Assembly: GCA_963576735.1 (NCBI GenBank)
Contig: OY755191.1
Location: forward strand, 12,553,608-12,617,607
Source: Bedellia somnulentella
Taxonomy: Eukaryota > Arthropoda > Insecta > Lepidoptera > Bedelliidae
Length of the DNA: 64,000 nucleotides
Reading direction: 5' to 3'
How positions within the stretch are numbered: position 1 is the stretch's first letter; every line of letters begins with the position of its first letter. A program made the position numbers and the translations under genes. The notes beneath the pieces are model-generated. The model saw nothing but the letters and a program-made list of their open reading frames with translations, was not told the origin of the DNA and did not search any database. Below are positions 12,344 through 23,191 of this stretch, in pieces.

Positions 12344-12470
12344 CGGTTCTCAAAACTCAAACTTTGACGCCGTAGATCCCCGAGGGCGTGGCAGAGATAC
12401 TAATACTTCTGAACATCGCATCACATTATTGTCACCTGGTTTTCAGAATACCCACGTTTTGCTTGTAACT
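12344..12470 (-). repeat. SINE family B, 5'-truncated copy
   Basis: Minus strand. 3' terminus in the form GACGCCGTAGATCCCCGAGG with a (CTCAAA)n tail, then the CACCTGG..TTCAG palindrome. The tail repeat differs from the TTTATG type of other copies. Confidence 0.75.
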
Positions 12471-12616
12471 ATATGATAAATGAATTATTGTTTCCTAGAC
12501 TTGAATGTTATTTATGAGTGCATTAAATACATCATGGCAGTAACTATAAATTATTCAGCAGAATTTAAAAGCCAACACAATAACGAGATATGTTCATTAT
12601 ATAAAACACTCAAAAC

Positions 12617-12735
12617 CCAACTAAAACGTTCACTCCTTATATCCCCGAAGAGGTTGGCTGAGGTTATTAATACTTTTGAACAGCATGTAACATTGTCACC
12701 TGTTGTTCAGAGAAACCATGTCTCACTTGTAGGTC
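12617..12735 (-). repeat. SINE family B, degenerate fragment
   Basis: Minus strand; contains AACGTTCACTCCTTATATCC, CCGAAGAGGTTGGCTGAGG and TGTCACCTGTTGTTCAGAG. Old and truncated. Confidence 0.7.
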
Positions 12736-12964
12736 TGCGACGGGACGGGCCGCTAGTATATCTTTAAAAGAACACCCTTGTTTATAGAAGCATTAAGTTA
12801 ATCGTGGTCGTATAAAGATGTTTCGATGGATGTAGGTATCTATGTGACGAAAGATTAATGGATGTTTTAGATGCACTTAGCGATAATAGGATTTATCAAT
12901 TTAGACCTTGACCTAATAAAAATAAAAATATTTGATTGTATTGCAATATTATTAAATTTATTTT

Positions 12965-13215
12965 TATGTTGATTCTGGATTGTTATGGCGGCCAAGTACT
13001 GTACGATCCAGTGTGTGTGGGTGGCCTCCCACAAGGTGAAACGACAACTTGGTCAAGGTCGCGGGATGCCGATGGATGAGGGCAGCACAGGACTGGTCGT
13101 TGTGGGAGGTCGATATCTTTGGGGGAGGCCGATGTGCAGCACTGGACGTTTGTTGGCTGATGATGATGATGAAATACTATTGATACTAATTACTAGCGGA
13201 AGCGTTGTTTTGTAA
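12965..13215 (+). repeat. RTE-type LINE 3' end
   Basis: The plus frame reads PMDEGSTGL...RPMCSTGRLLADDDDE. That is the degenerate C-terminus plus (GAT)n tail of an RTE-like LINE common in Lepidoptera (identified from memory). The 76-codon ORF is therefore a retrotransposon remnant, not a gene. Confidence 0.65.
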
Positions 13216-13274
13216 GAATCTTTTGTGCTTTTATTATTATGGTTAGGGTTTTGATAGAGTATGCTCATGTATGA

Positions 13275-13450
13275 TATATATCAACTCATCTGTTCCTGCT
13301 AGGATAGGCAGAGACAATGGATCGCCACTTTGTACGATCCTGGCGATTGGTTTACTTTGATCAATCTTTACATACACATTCTGTTAGTCTTTCAACTTCG
13401 GATACCAACCTTCTTCAACAAATCATTTATTTGATCAAAATGTGTTCCGT
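13275..13450 (-). repeat. Family C2 copy, degenerate
   Basis: The reverse complement ends in GGCGATCCATTGTCTCTGCC followed by a worn stem-loop. Further right is the C2 body (CATTTTGATCAAATAAATG). Confidence 0.55.
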
Positions 13451-13465
13451 CGTATTCGCACGAAT

Positions 13466-13510
13466 AAATTCAAATTCAAATTCAAATTCTTTATTTTATA
13501 AAAAAAATAT
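13466..13510. repeat. (AAATTC)n simple repeat
   Basis: About four hexamer units (AATTCAAATTCAAATTC) followed by TTTATTTTATAAAAAAAA. Possibly the tail of an unrecognised retroelement. Confidence 0.6.
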
Positions 13511-13827
13511 ATAATTATAGTGCTTTGTATCTATGTTTAATTTAATTACTGTCCCACTATTTTCTATCGCTGCAAAAAGGCTTGAGAATAATTTAGACGT
13601 TATAGCACTTTTCTCGAGTCTTTGCCGAACCAATTATTTAGGATGGAAATTAAAACCGAGCAATCAGTACATTTATATATTCAAAGCACAGACATGTATT
13701 TGAATAGATGCCGCAAGTGCATGTACTTCGCGTGTAAAAACTGAGTAAAATTATCTTAGTTTATCGCCATTTGATTGAGTCCGTGCTCGAACGTTCTCGG
13801 TGACAGATGTCAAGCTAAATATAAAAA

Positions 13828-13907
13828 ATGCCTAATTGTGCCGTATTGAGTTGCAAAAACTATCTAAATAAAGCGGGACTAATTAATAGAAAGATATCCT
13901 TTCATCG
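13828..13907 (+). CDS. THAP zinc-finger first coding exon
   Basis: The ATG at 13828 opens 26 codons plus two bases ending at a GTAGGT donor (13908). The peptide begins MPNCAVLSCKNY and ends KISFHR, the N-terminal half of a THAP C2CH finger: two cysteines five apart (residues 4 and 9) and the SFHR block that precedes FP in the family. The second half (the C and H ligands and AVPTIF box) must be in a later exon, and I did not find it. THAP domains bind DNA and occur in host regulators and in P- and Kolobok-type transposases. Sequences at 13680-13800 and 15540-15660 look like diverged inverted repeats, which favours a transposon, but a host gene is possible. Confidence 0.6.
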
Positions 13908-14584
13908 GTAGGTCACTTTATTATTAGATTATGTGGTTTTTATTGCAAAATCAATTATTTCGTGTTCGTTGTGGTTTTACACTGAAAAACTTTAATACTA
14001 GTGTGTATCGCTTAATTCATAATACATTGCCGCTTTTAGTTACAAAGCTTTCTAGTATGGCTTGTCTATTAAAACACGCAATGAACATCAAAATGAACGA
14101 TATTTTCACCTGTCAATCAGCTACATGGTACGGTAGCTATTGTCATATTTCTGTCATTTTAAGCAAAATGTGTTGTACCTACACAGATAGTTGTATTCGA
14201 TTCTAATTCTAATCGATTTTGGGAACAGAGAAATGATAATATTCGCGGTTTATGTTCCATGTATCTAAAATATTTTTATTACTACAATGTTTCTGTTAAA
14301 TAATTAATTGGAATACTCTTGTTTTAACTTTGTTTTTATTTATAAAAGAACAGTTTAATTTTAGTTACAAGTTCTCTAAGCTACATTTCTTAACGTGTGG
14401 CATGTGTCGGTCTTTATTTACTTCCTTCCTTCACTCAGCGTTGCATAATAACATTTCCCACAGGTTTTGTAGATATATATGCAAATTTAATTTTCTGACT
14501 CTATTTTGTTTACTTCCCTGCTAAACATTTTAATCTACAAAATGATAGTGAACTTCAATGTGCTTAGAATTCTTTGTATAGTGT

Positions 14585-14872
14585 TCATATGTGTGGTTAA
14601 TTTATCATGGTTGCTAACGGTGAGGGAAAAACATCGTGAGGAAACCCACATGGCTGAGTTGTACTTAGTCATGTGACAGTGTATTCGTACAAAACGGCGA
14701 TAGGCCTGCCCCCTATCACGTGAGTACACTGTTTAAGCAAAACGTGGGTACCTTCTCTGGAAACTAGATGGCGCTTGCCATGTGGGTTCAGGAGTATTGG
14801 TACCTCTGCCAACCCCTTCGGGGATAAAACGGCGTGAACGTTTATGTTACGTTTATGTAACGTTTTAATATT
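14585..14872 (+). repeat. SINE family B copy, lacking tRNA head
   Basis: It starts at GTGTTCATATGTGTGGTTAA and runs through CACATGGCTGAGTTGTACTT to the 3' terminus (AACCCCTTCGGGG, GGCGTGAACG) and a (TTTATGT)n tail. The palindrome block has a deletion. Confidence 0.9.
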
Positions 14873-14904
14873 GAGCAAACAATTACGGAAAAAAACACGT
14901 TTAT

Positions 14905-15050
14905 TGTAAGGGCCCCCCCTTAAAATCCTATTTTTACTTGTATTTGTTGTTATAGCGGAAACAGAAATACGTCATTTGTGAAAATTTCAGCTTTCTAGTT
15001 ATCACTGTTTATGAGATACAGCCTGGAGAAAAACAGACATCGAAAAAAAA
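14905..15050 (+). repeat. Fragment of a widespread lepidopteran repeat
   Basis: It contains TTGTTATAGCGGAAACAGAA and TGAGATACAGCCTGGAGA. I recognise these from a repeat very frequent in lepidopteran introns. Its opposite end (CCGGCTAAGTGCGAGTCG) occurs at about 45.96 kb and another part at 33.72 kb. Confidence 0.55.
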
Positions 15051-15830
15051 ATACTTGATTATTTTCCTTCTCTACAAGTTATTTTAATTGTTTTTTTTTT
15101 CAAATCCGAATTAGTTCTGGGTTGTATTATATTTTGTCATAGCGCCTTCTACTGGCTTTCCTTTTTGTAGATAAAATTTCTTCTCGGGGTTTTTTTAAAT
15201 CATTTTGTAACTTTCCGAGAACAAATTATTAAAACTAGTTAATTAGGTAGGTTATCAATAATAACAAGTTATTATAATAATAAAGGCTACTGAACTACTC
15301 ACTGACTAACTGACTCATTAACTCACTGATTTAGATCGATGTTCTCCGAGAAGATGTAGTGGTGGAGGAAAATAATGTAGGAAGAGTTGGTCAGAATAAA
15401 AATGAGACCATGAGAAAATAGCGTTATTAAAAAACAGGTATAATTCTAGTTTTACCATTCTTCTGTCAATTTATCATTCGTCTGTCGATGCACTCGAATA
15501 TAATCGATTGAATCGTTTACGCGCTGACGGGGAGTTCCCATCACTAAATTGCTCACGTGACGTCACAGTAGGTGGAAAAATAATGGCACGCTTGGTTTCT
15601 ATACAAGAAATGACACTTGCGTTATCTATTCAAATACAGATCTGTGATTCAAAGATTTAATATTTTATCCACAGAATCACATTTGTTCTCTCTGTTCGTA
15701 CTGTCATTGGTTTATCGCTGATGTCACATCATCACAGAGCGGACATGTAAAAAGTCACCACCCACATGTTCGTATGATCTGTGAACCTCATTTCAGTAAC
15801 CAACAATATTTAATATCGGACCGCAAAATA

Positions 15831-15880
15831 TTCTTGGCCGGCGGCGACTACCTACCTACCTAGTCGCCGCCGGCCAAGAA
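15831..15880. repeat. GC-rich perfect hairpin, 20-bp arms
   Basis: The arm ttcttggccggcggcgacta (15831-15850) and its exact reverse complement (15861-15880) flank a 10-base CCTACCTACC loop. The arms are about 65% GC in an AT-rich setting. The pairing stops abruptly outside the arms. Confidence 0.9.
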
Positions 15881-17586
15881 AAGATTGTGGATCTGTAGCT
15901 GGTTAGCTAATCAAGAGTTTTAACATCAGGTTTACATTGAAATGATAACTAACTCTTATATCAATGATACAAAGATTATATTAGTGTATTTTCATTAAAA
16001 CTTAGAAAGGTAAGGCTAGAGCAGAGTAGACAGGTGACAGTAGGACGACATCTTGATAGGTTGACAGCCAGACACAGTAAAGAGGTTAGTTAATGTCGAT
16101 ACACAAACTTATTGCTTGTCACAATCTTATTATATATACTTTTTGTGCCTTCAGTTTTATTGTTAGCCGACTTTTATTGCGGAAGTGAACTGAATACAGC
16201 TTGTTAACTAAGAGACACGGTATGGAGAAATTATAACTTTTAATTGATATTGACTATACCGTATTCAACATTTAATAGTTTTATTTACTCCATCGCCGTG
16301 TTCCTTTTTTGAAGATGATTTTATTATTATTATTATTTTTTGTACGATTTGATGCGTTCAGTGTTTGAAGCTCATTTATAGAGTAAGATTATATACTAAA
16401 TATAATCACGCTACATAAAATGGGAGCAGAGCAGCAATGATAAGTGATGAAAACACTTAAGACAGTAAAAGTAGGTCTTAACACATTCGCAGGTGCGTCA
16501 GCTAGTCGTATAAAATATTTGAGTGTTAATAAATAGGCGCTAGAATAACATGAATAAGGTTTCCATATGCTAAAGCAAACCACAAACTTCATTAAAACGG
16601 ATTCTTTATATATTTTCTTTAACCAGTACTGTTTTCGTACATTTACATCGATACTATACCTGTAGTTTTACAATTGCCGACAAGCAAGGTTAAAAACCCC
16701 TGATTATTTGATATACTTATGTTAAAATGGTGCACATAATGGTGTTAACAAGACTGGGACATTATTCATATCGTTGTAATGAAGCGTAACTTGAGAGAAT
16801 TCCTAGGATTCCTCCAAAACACTTCCTAGGAATGCATTTGTGTAACTGAAATGATGACAATGGTTCTCAAACTTTAGTAGCGTCAATATTAATTTATGTG
16901 GAGATATTTTATATTATTTACGATTGCGGCGCATTTATTTCTCCACTTTATGCAATCAATAAGAAATTTTAATAGGCAATAATAATTATATAGATAAAAC
17001 ACATATGTTTACAGTACATCAATCCTCTTTCAGTTTGGTTCAAAACATTTTCACTGAACTTTTAAGTTTTTTTGTTCTGTTGTTCTTTACTTTGTTAATA
17101 TATATTATGTAATTATTTTTTAATCAACCATTTACCCCTTAAACGTACTAAACATGATATACCAACTTTATAATAAACTACTAAGAAAGCATGTTTAAAT
17201 TAAGTGAAGGGAGTTTGAGAGCCACTGTAGGAAGTTAGTTCTCTTCATTTAGTCAGCTGTCAGTTCTGTGGGTGGGCAGTCACGAATGTCGCGGCTAAAC
17301 TATGCTTTTTGCCAATTTGCATACTGTCTAGCTCCCAGCCATGTCGCTGCTTTACTTAACGTGTATTCCACCACTAGCATAGAGCGCTTAATTGTTTTTA
17401 TTTATAGCTATAGAGTTTAAACGAAGATTTATGGATAGGGATGTGCTTTTTGTTGTAAAACATGTGTCACCATGTGAAACATAATTAATATATGATAGAT
17501 GGCACACAAAATAATGTCACCAAACTAAGACCTTTTTAGATTGGTATAAGTATGTCAATAACATACTGGCACATAAAAGTACCCCT
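15881..17586. other. No gene seen; AT-rich
   Basis: Unique-looking sequence with a (TTA)n run at 16319-16340 and an imperfect inverted pair ACACGGTATGGAG (about 16214) / CTCCATCGCCGTGT (about 16291). Only short chance ORFs. Confidence 0.5.
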
Positions 17587-17769
17587 TTACATAAAAGTTC
17601 CATATTCTAATTCATTTCTCGCTACTAGTAAATACTGGATAGTTTGCTTACTTAGTTTGAGATGCAGTTCCATACTATCTGTTCCCATTATCGCCTCCAG
17701 TTTTTCCCACATAAAAAACTCCTTAAAATTTAACCTAAAAACGTAAACCGTTGTCCCGATAAGGATCAA
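17587..17769 (-). pseudogene. Small ORF, possible transposase remnant
   Basis: A 60-codon open frame whose peptide (EFFMWEKL..MELHLKLSKQTIQYLL) resembles the short helical lead-in before the nuclease domain of PIF/Harbinger-type transposases. This is a resemblance from memory only. No catalytic DDE part follows and no terminal repeats were found. It may equally be a chance ORF. Confidence 0.22.
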
Positions 17770-18323
17770 CTCAAATCCATCTCAGTTTGTCAGCGTTAAT
17801 TTATATTTTATGTCGTTGGGGTCTAATTGGACGAATTCTTCAAACTGGATCACCCTATAACTAGAATTTATTTAGTTTCTTTTGTTACTAATTTTTGTAC
17901 CACAAGAGCATGGAAACAATACTGTTTCGTAAAAAAATGGTTTAAGTTTTATAAGAAAATTCTGTGCAAAACAAGCTATCTTGGTGAAACGATAATTTCT
18001 ATGTCATTTTATGCAAACATAACTATTGTTTATTTATTGAAAATTATATGAAAATCAAAGATTCTAGAAAGAAATCTAGACTAGTTGCCGAAAGAGTAAA
18101 TGTATAAACCAATGAGAAGTGTAAAAATAAAATTATATTTTATTTATAACTATTGTGATTGCAATAAGTTCAAGAATTAGTAGACTACTAAATAGGAAAA
18201 CGGGAGTGATGGTTTCTACCCATCCAGCCCTCCCACATTTCTAAATTAGCTTAATTTTGAAACATATATATTGGTATAGCATATGCTATCATAATAATTT
18301 GGCAAAATGTTGAACTTTTGAAC
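17770..18323. other. No feature recognised
   Basis: AT-rich. The 74-codon plus ORF at 17827 shows no family resemblance. A short TCTAGA/TCTAGA inverted motif occurs near 18062. Confidence 0.45.
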
Positions 18324-18420
18324 ATCTAGTGCACATAATTTAATGTTTTTTGACATGAATTCCTCATGTGGGGATTATTACTCATAAATAAAAGATGTTA
18401 TTAAAGGAAAGAAAAATTTC

Positions 18421-18493
18421 GACACTGGCGGGATTCGAACCCGCGACCTTCGGGTATACGCCCCCGTCGCTCTGCCAACTGAGCTACAGTGTC
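18421..18493 (-). repeat. tRNA-like core of family M (left, inverted)
   Basis: The reverse complement folds with a 7-bp acceptor stem (GACACTG/CAGTGTC), a D arm with GCTCAGTTGGCAGAGC, and a T arm GCGGG-TTCGAAT-CCCGC. The anticodon arm does not form a normal 5-bp stem with a 7-base loop, and no U33 is present (loop about GGCGTAT). I read it as a tRNA-derived repeat core, not a working tRNA, although A and B boxes are intact. Confidence 0.7.
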
Positions 18494-18751
18494 AGTTGGC
18501 ATCCAGCGCGAAATTTCTCTATCCTTTGTTTCTTTTTTACACGTTCAAGTAGTGTTTGCGTTTCCTACCTCCGAATTTTAACTAATTCGGACGGCCACTT
18601 GTCTACCTTTTCAGATAGAATGCAAATGTTGGAAACGCCTAACTATCACATAATTTAATGTTTTTTGACATGAATTCCTCATGTGGGGATTATTACTCAT
18701 AAATAAAAGATGTTATTAAAGGAAAGAGAAATTTCGCGCTGGATGCCAACT

Positions 18752-18825
18752 GACACTGTAGCTCAGTTGGCAGAGCGACGGGGGGCGTATACCCGAAGGT
18801 CGCGGGTTCGAATCCCGCCAGTGTC
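18752..18825 (+). repeat. tRNA-like core of family M (right)
   Basis: Same fold as the left core, in plus orientation and with one extra G in the anticodon region (six Gs instead of five). The single indel in about 140 bp shows the two arms are recent duplicates. A scanner might call a tRNA here, but the missing U33 and 8-9 base anticodon loop argue against function. Confidence 0.7.
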
Positions 18826-19047
18826 GAAATTTTTCTTTCCTTTAATAACATCTTTTATTTATGATCTAGTGCACATGTTTTTTAAACACAATACACTCAA
18901 TCTAAACCCGCCATTATGTCAGCGAAGATATTTTAAAATTCATGTTAGTCCTAATTTTACATTAAAGTTACATGTGCTTGCCGATTTTAAAGATTTAGAT
19001 TTATGTTAGGATTATGACTATGACGTAACACCATGTTTTTTTGGGTG

Positions 19048-19098
19048 TATAAGACAGTCTTCGGGGCTATATGGCGTGAACGTTTGATTTTGAGTTAT
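19048..19098 (+). repeat. SINE family B, 3' end only
   Basis: It contains TCTTCGGGGCTATATGGCGTGAACGTTTG with a TTTTGAG-type tail. A very short truncated copy. Confidence 0.6.
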
Positions 19099-19430
19099 TA
19101 TAAACTTTATAATATAAAGCATAGAGATATATATTATATAATTGTCGTTTCGTAAAAAATGTATTCGATTTCGTGCGATACGTTTTGTAATTTCAGATAA
19201 TTCATTGTGATACTTTTAGTATACAAGTGTATACTAAGTTAAAAATAATCGAAAATACCTATCTACATATTTTCGAGGTTTTTTAGTTCGTTATAATTTT
19301 ATATTTTCGTCAACTTAACTTCCTAAATACACTAAGTATCGATGCGTATTGATGAGCGTAATAAACCCCTGTCTATCAGAAACAGGATTATAATTTTGAT
19401 GCTATATATTACAAGTAACTAAATACACAT

Positions 19431-19573
19431 GTGGTGAGTACACTGTCCATGCAAAACGTGGGTATTCTGAACACCAGATGACAAAGTCACGTGATGTTCA
19501 GAAGTATTAGTACCTCTGCCAACCCCTTCGGGGATATGCGGCGTGAACGTTTATGCTTATGCTTATTATGCTT
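19431..19573 (+). repeat. SINE family B, 5'-truncated copy
   Basis: It starts at GTGGTGAGTACACTGTCCAT and runs through the CACCAGATGAC/GTCACGTGATG palindrome to the shared terminus and a (TTATGC)n tail. Confidence 0.9.
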
Positions 19574-19832
19574 ATTAACTAAATAGAAAATACCGAGCCA
19601 AATAAAATGCAAATTTCAATTTGAAAATCTAAATTCTTTTTTTTTGTTCAAAATATTCACAGCTCATATATTATATTATGCCATTAACGACAAAAAGTGT
19701 GTCATTCCGAAATAAGAAACATAAAAATAAAATAAAAAGGTGTAACCTTAAAATACACTTACGGATCCTTTTATAGTAAAAATAAGAGTGAGTCACTATT
19801 TTAAGTTAGGTTATTAGAAATATCCTCACCTC

Positions 19833-19930
19833 ACGTATACTCATGGATATAAATTCCATAAGGGAGTAAGCAGATCTTTGGAATTAGCAATTACAACTAA
19901 GATTCAGGAAAATGTGGTAAGATATAGAAG
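19833..19930 (-). repeat. SINE-like family A, 3' fragment, degenerate
   Basis: Only the tail end (TATACTCATGGATATAAATTCC) and adjoining stem-loop can be followed. One of just two family A pieces between 12.0 and 29.5 kb. Confidence 0.6.
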
Positions 19931-22900
19931 GTTAAGTGATAAAATTGTGTAATTAAATGCAACGGATATGTTTGTTTGTATATGCCTACGTGTTCGTTCA
20001 ACCCGGTTACATAGTTGCTTTATTGATAACCTACTATTACCTACTAGATGTTATATTTCGGTTTTGCTTTCTTTTACTGGCTATACTTTATAGAGTAATG
20101 TGCATTATAATGACCCTAAAAGTCATTTGTTCTAATGGCAAAGTCAATAATTACTTCATGTAAAACATCATATTCTTAATGTCTATCATAAGGTAATCAT
20201 GGGTCAGTTTAGAAGAATGAATAGCTTAAATTGATTATAAAGATTTAAGTAACAAAGCACCCATCCAAATACTAGCCGTTAATTATATTACTTAACTCTA
20301 GATATCAGAACTATTCAGTCCGTAAGGCAATGACCACATTAAACCAAACTTTAATTCAGTATTTCTTGTGTAGACAATATTATTTAGACCAGACACTATA
20401 ACTGCCATAAACTAACATACAAATTGTCTCACTTTAAAACTCATTACAAACAATATTAGCTCTTCACTCCATTTATTACGCCTAGTTAGAAGCGGATGAA
20501 TAAAATACTCAGTTTAATTTTTAATCCAATACGCATTTTAATGATAACGAAAACGGTTTCATTCACACGGATAGCCAACCTTCTTGTTATGTATCTAACG
20601 ATTAGATAGTGCTGGCTGGTTATGCTGTTAATAAAGGGTCGAATTTTGACGTTTCACCTCTGACGTCTGACGTTTACGCAGCAGCAAAAGTTGGTGGGAA
20701 TGGGAAAATTAAAATTATTATTATTATTTTGGTGCTAAATTGCAAAAACCCTATAAGTTCTTTCCATCAATAAAAGCAAGTTGCGTGAACGCCGCGGTGG
20801 AGGCACAAAGAATAACTTAAGTGATATAACAGCTTGTGATTCATGTGCAATTTTATTTAAGTATAATATAAATGTTACTTAATAGGCTAATGATAATGAG
20901 AAATGATATATGAATTTCCATGCACCTGCTGTGTAGTATGTATGCTATTAGTATAAAGTTCTACAACACTGCTATTTTTAATTAATAGAAAAAAAATAAG
21001 ATTTTGCATTCCGGAAAGATACTTTGTCTTATTGTCTTTTCTTGGCCAAATTTTAATTATGAGTATAATGCTAATTACTAAAGATGCTTTCAAACATTGA
21101 ATGATTTATTAGTGCGCTGTTATTGATCTAGTTTACTTTATTGATATCATAGCGCAATTAAGCATTACACTAATTACTGAGTCAGTTTGATTGAGTGACA
21201 ACTGGCCAAGACTGAGTCTGACTCGGCATTATGTCTTAAAGATGTTAAGATAATTATATACTATATGTATATTTCTTTAACAGTATTCTCTAAGATATTG
21301 ACCTATTACTGAAGATAATTTCAAATATTTAGATTCGTAAGAACCAATGAGGTTTATGCAAATTAGATTTATTTTTAAGAAATCAACATTGTAGTGAATT
21401 TGGTATTTTTTTACTAGTCTGAAACCACTATAAAACATAATGCATGTTTTTTTTTTAAATCTTATAATGGCATATTTTTGGGTGATATTTTATTTGTCGG
21501 CTCTAATTTTTCTAATTATAAGACCGTATTTAACGTTAATAAATTTTCCGTTACTTTTATGTATATTTAGTATTAATACCCGATAGTCACCCAATAACAT
21601 ATAATGTAAGTCGACCAATTGTTATCATTGACTCACAAACACTAAACGGAGCAGCTATCACTGCCACATTGCAACCGATTCATACGATTGCAACCAAATG
21701 AATCGATTGATTGCAAATGCGATATACTATTGGAGAGTTGATAACAATCATGCACTTGCATTTATCACAGTAATGTAAATAATACAATAATGGATACGAA
21801 ACCTAAGGGAAGTAGCCTTTGAACGTTGTTTTGACTAAATGTTTTTTTTTGCATTGAGTAGCTAAATATAGAATAATGATAAATAGTTGTAAGATTTAGT
21901 AATTTTGATATTCTCCAACTACATATACACATAAAACTTATCAAATTATCACAATCATTATGTTTATACGAGTAAAAACAACCATATTTTCACACGAGCC
22001 TTTTCAAATCGAGTCACCAAAAGATAAAAAGCGACTAAAAATTCGTCATTTGCCCTGTCAAAAAAGAAATAGTGGCTCAACGAATGCGAAATCCTTAGCC
22101 AAACAAAAAAAACTGTCATAATAATTTGTTCTCGAAAATGATTACGAACATGATTTGTTGTGATGGAGTCATTCTTGTCTCATTTAACAGCATTTAAGGG
22201 TGTCGTTATGGAGCTTACAGGTGCAAACCGCCATTTATGTGAAAGATGAATCAGTTTCTGTAAGGCGAGGACCGCCGCTTGCATACGGACTGCGACGATT
22301 ACTCTTGGCAAATTAGACACGGGCAGTTGCCATTTGAGCCAATTATTTTTAAATCAATCAAACTTTTTGCTCCTTTTTCAACCTCCTTGGAGAAGATTCG
22401 CAGTTGCATTTTAATATCAAGTGATGGGTAAAGACTTATTTTAAAATATAATTGCTATTTATTACATCCGCCAGTTAATGTTAATGGTTGATTTGTCTCT
22501 TATTTCTATACTTCGTTGCGTTTTACTTTCAGGGCCAACGAAAAGGTAATAGAGAATTGTTTGTAATTTTTATCTATTTAGATTAACGGAATACTGTTTC
22601 AGAGCACGTTTAAAGAACTTAGCGTATGCTTATTCTAAAATACGCAATTCATTCACCAAACTACACTTTAAATGAGAACAGATAGAATTGTGAAAAATCA
22701 ACTAAAAGCTCTGAAAAGGCACAAAATGATCCATTTATAAATCAACCTTATACACGTGTTTCACTCTACTACCCAGAAATCAGAATATCTATGCTACACT
22801 GAGGCGACGGATCTAAAAACTCTTTATATTTATTTTAAACAATATACCAGCCACTCAGTTAGGAATGGACCGCAGTGATAACGATGCAGCTGGTTTGTCC

Positions 22901-23065
22901 AGTCGAGATTTTTGTCCGAAATAAATTATACTTTTTGGACTCCGTATGTCATACCTTTGATATTCGATTCGCAACTGGATTCGATTTATAAGATGCTGGC
23001 CGATGTCATTTTATTGTTTGACACATTTGGATTATGATAAAATATTATTATTACCTAAACCTAAA
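19931..23065. other. No gene or repeat recognised
   Basis: AT-rich, apparently unique. Within it, 22190-22420 is richer in GC and CpG and free of repeats. It may be a regulatory element of the FGF gene's first intron, but that is a guess from composition alone. Confidence 0.45.
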
Positions 23066-23191
23066 ACCTTTATTCTTACCATCTTTTCCCCACTCAACTT
23101 CCAAAAGTGGCTGAGGAATTTATAATTCTTTAGCTCTGGTTACCCCTTCTAGAGAAATATAGCCGTGAGTATATGTATGTATGTATGTATT
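23066..23191 (+). repeat. SINE-like family A, 3' half
   Basis: It runs from CCATCTTTTCCCCACTCAAC to GCCGTGAGTATATGTATGTA. The 5' half is absent, as expected of incomplete reverse transcription. Confidence 0.85.

Larger units (their letters stand above)
18324..18876. mobile_element. Composite family M insertion with 13-bp TSD
   Basis: ATCTAGTGCACAT occurs at 18324-18336 and again at 18864-18876, bounding a 527-bp insert. Inside, about 140 bp (18382-18522) is repeated in inverted orientation at about 18722-18863 with one G indel. Each arm contains a 73-74 nt tRNA-like core. The left border phrase CACATAATTTAATG and the TGACATGAATTCCTCATGTG arm are also repeated directly at about 18335 and 18646. 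The long direct repeat at the borders is typical of target-primed retroposition. The duplicated, flipped core implies a rearrangement before or during insertion. Confidence 0.8.

Noticed and set aside
12985..13215. 76-codon ORF as a host gene
   Set aside because: The peptide ends like an RTE LINE terminus with a (GAT)n tail; retrotransposon remnant.
18421..18493. Functional tRNA gene
   Set aside because: Acceptor, D and T arms are good, but the anticodon arm has a loop of 8-9 bases without U33, and the unit recurs as part of a dispersed repeat.
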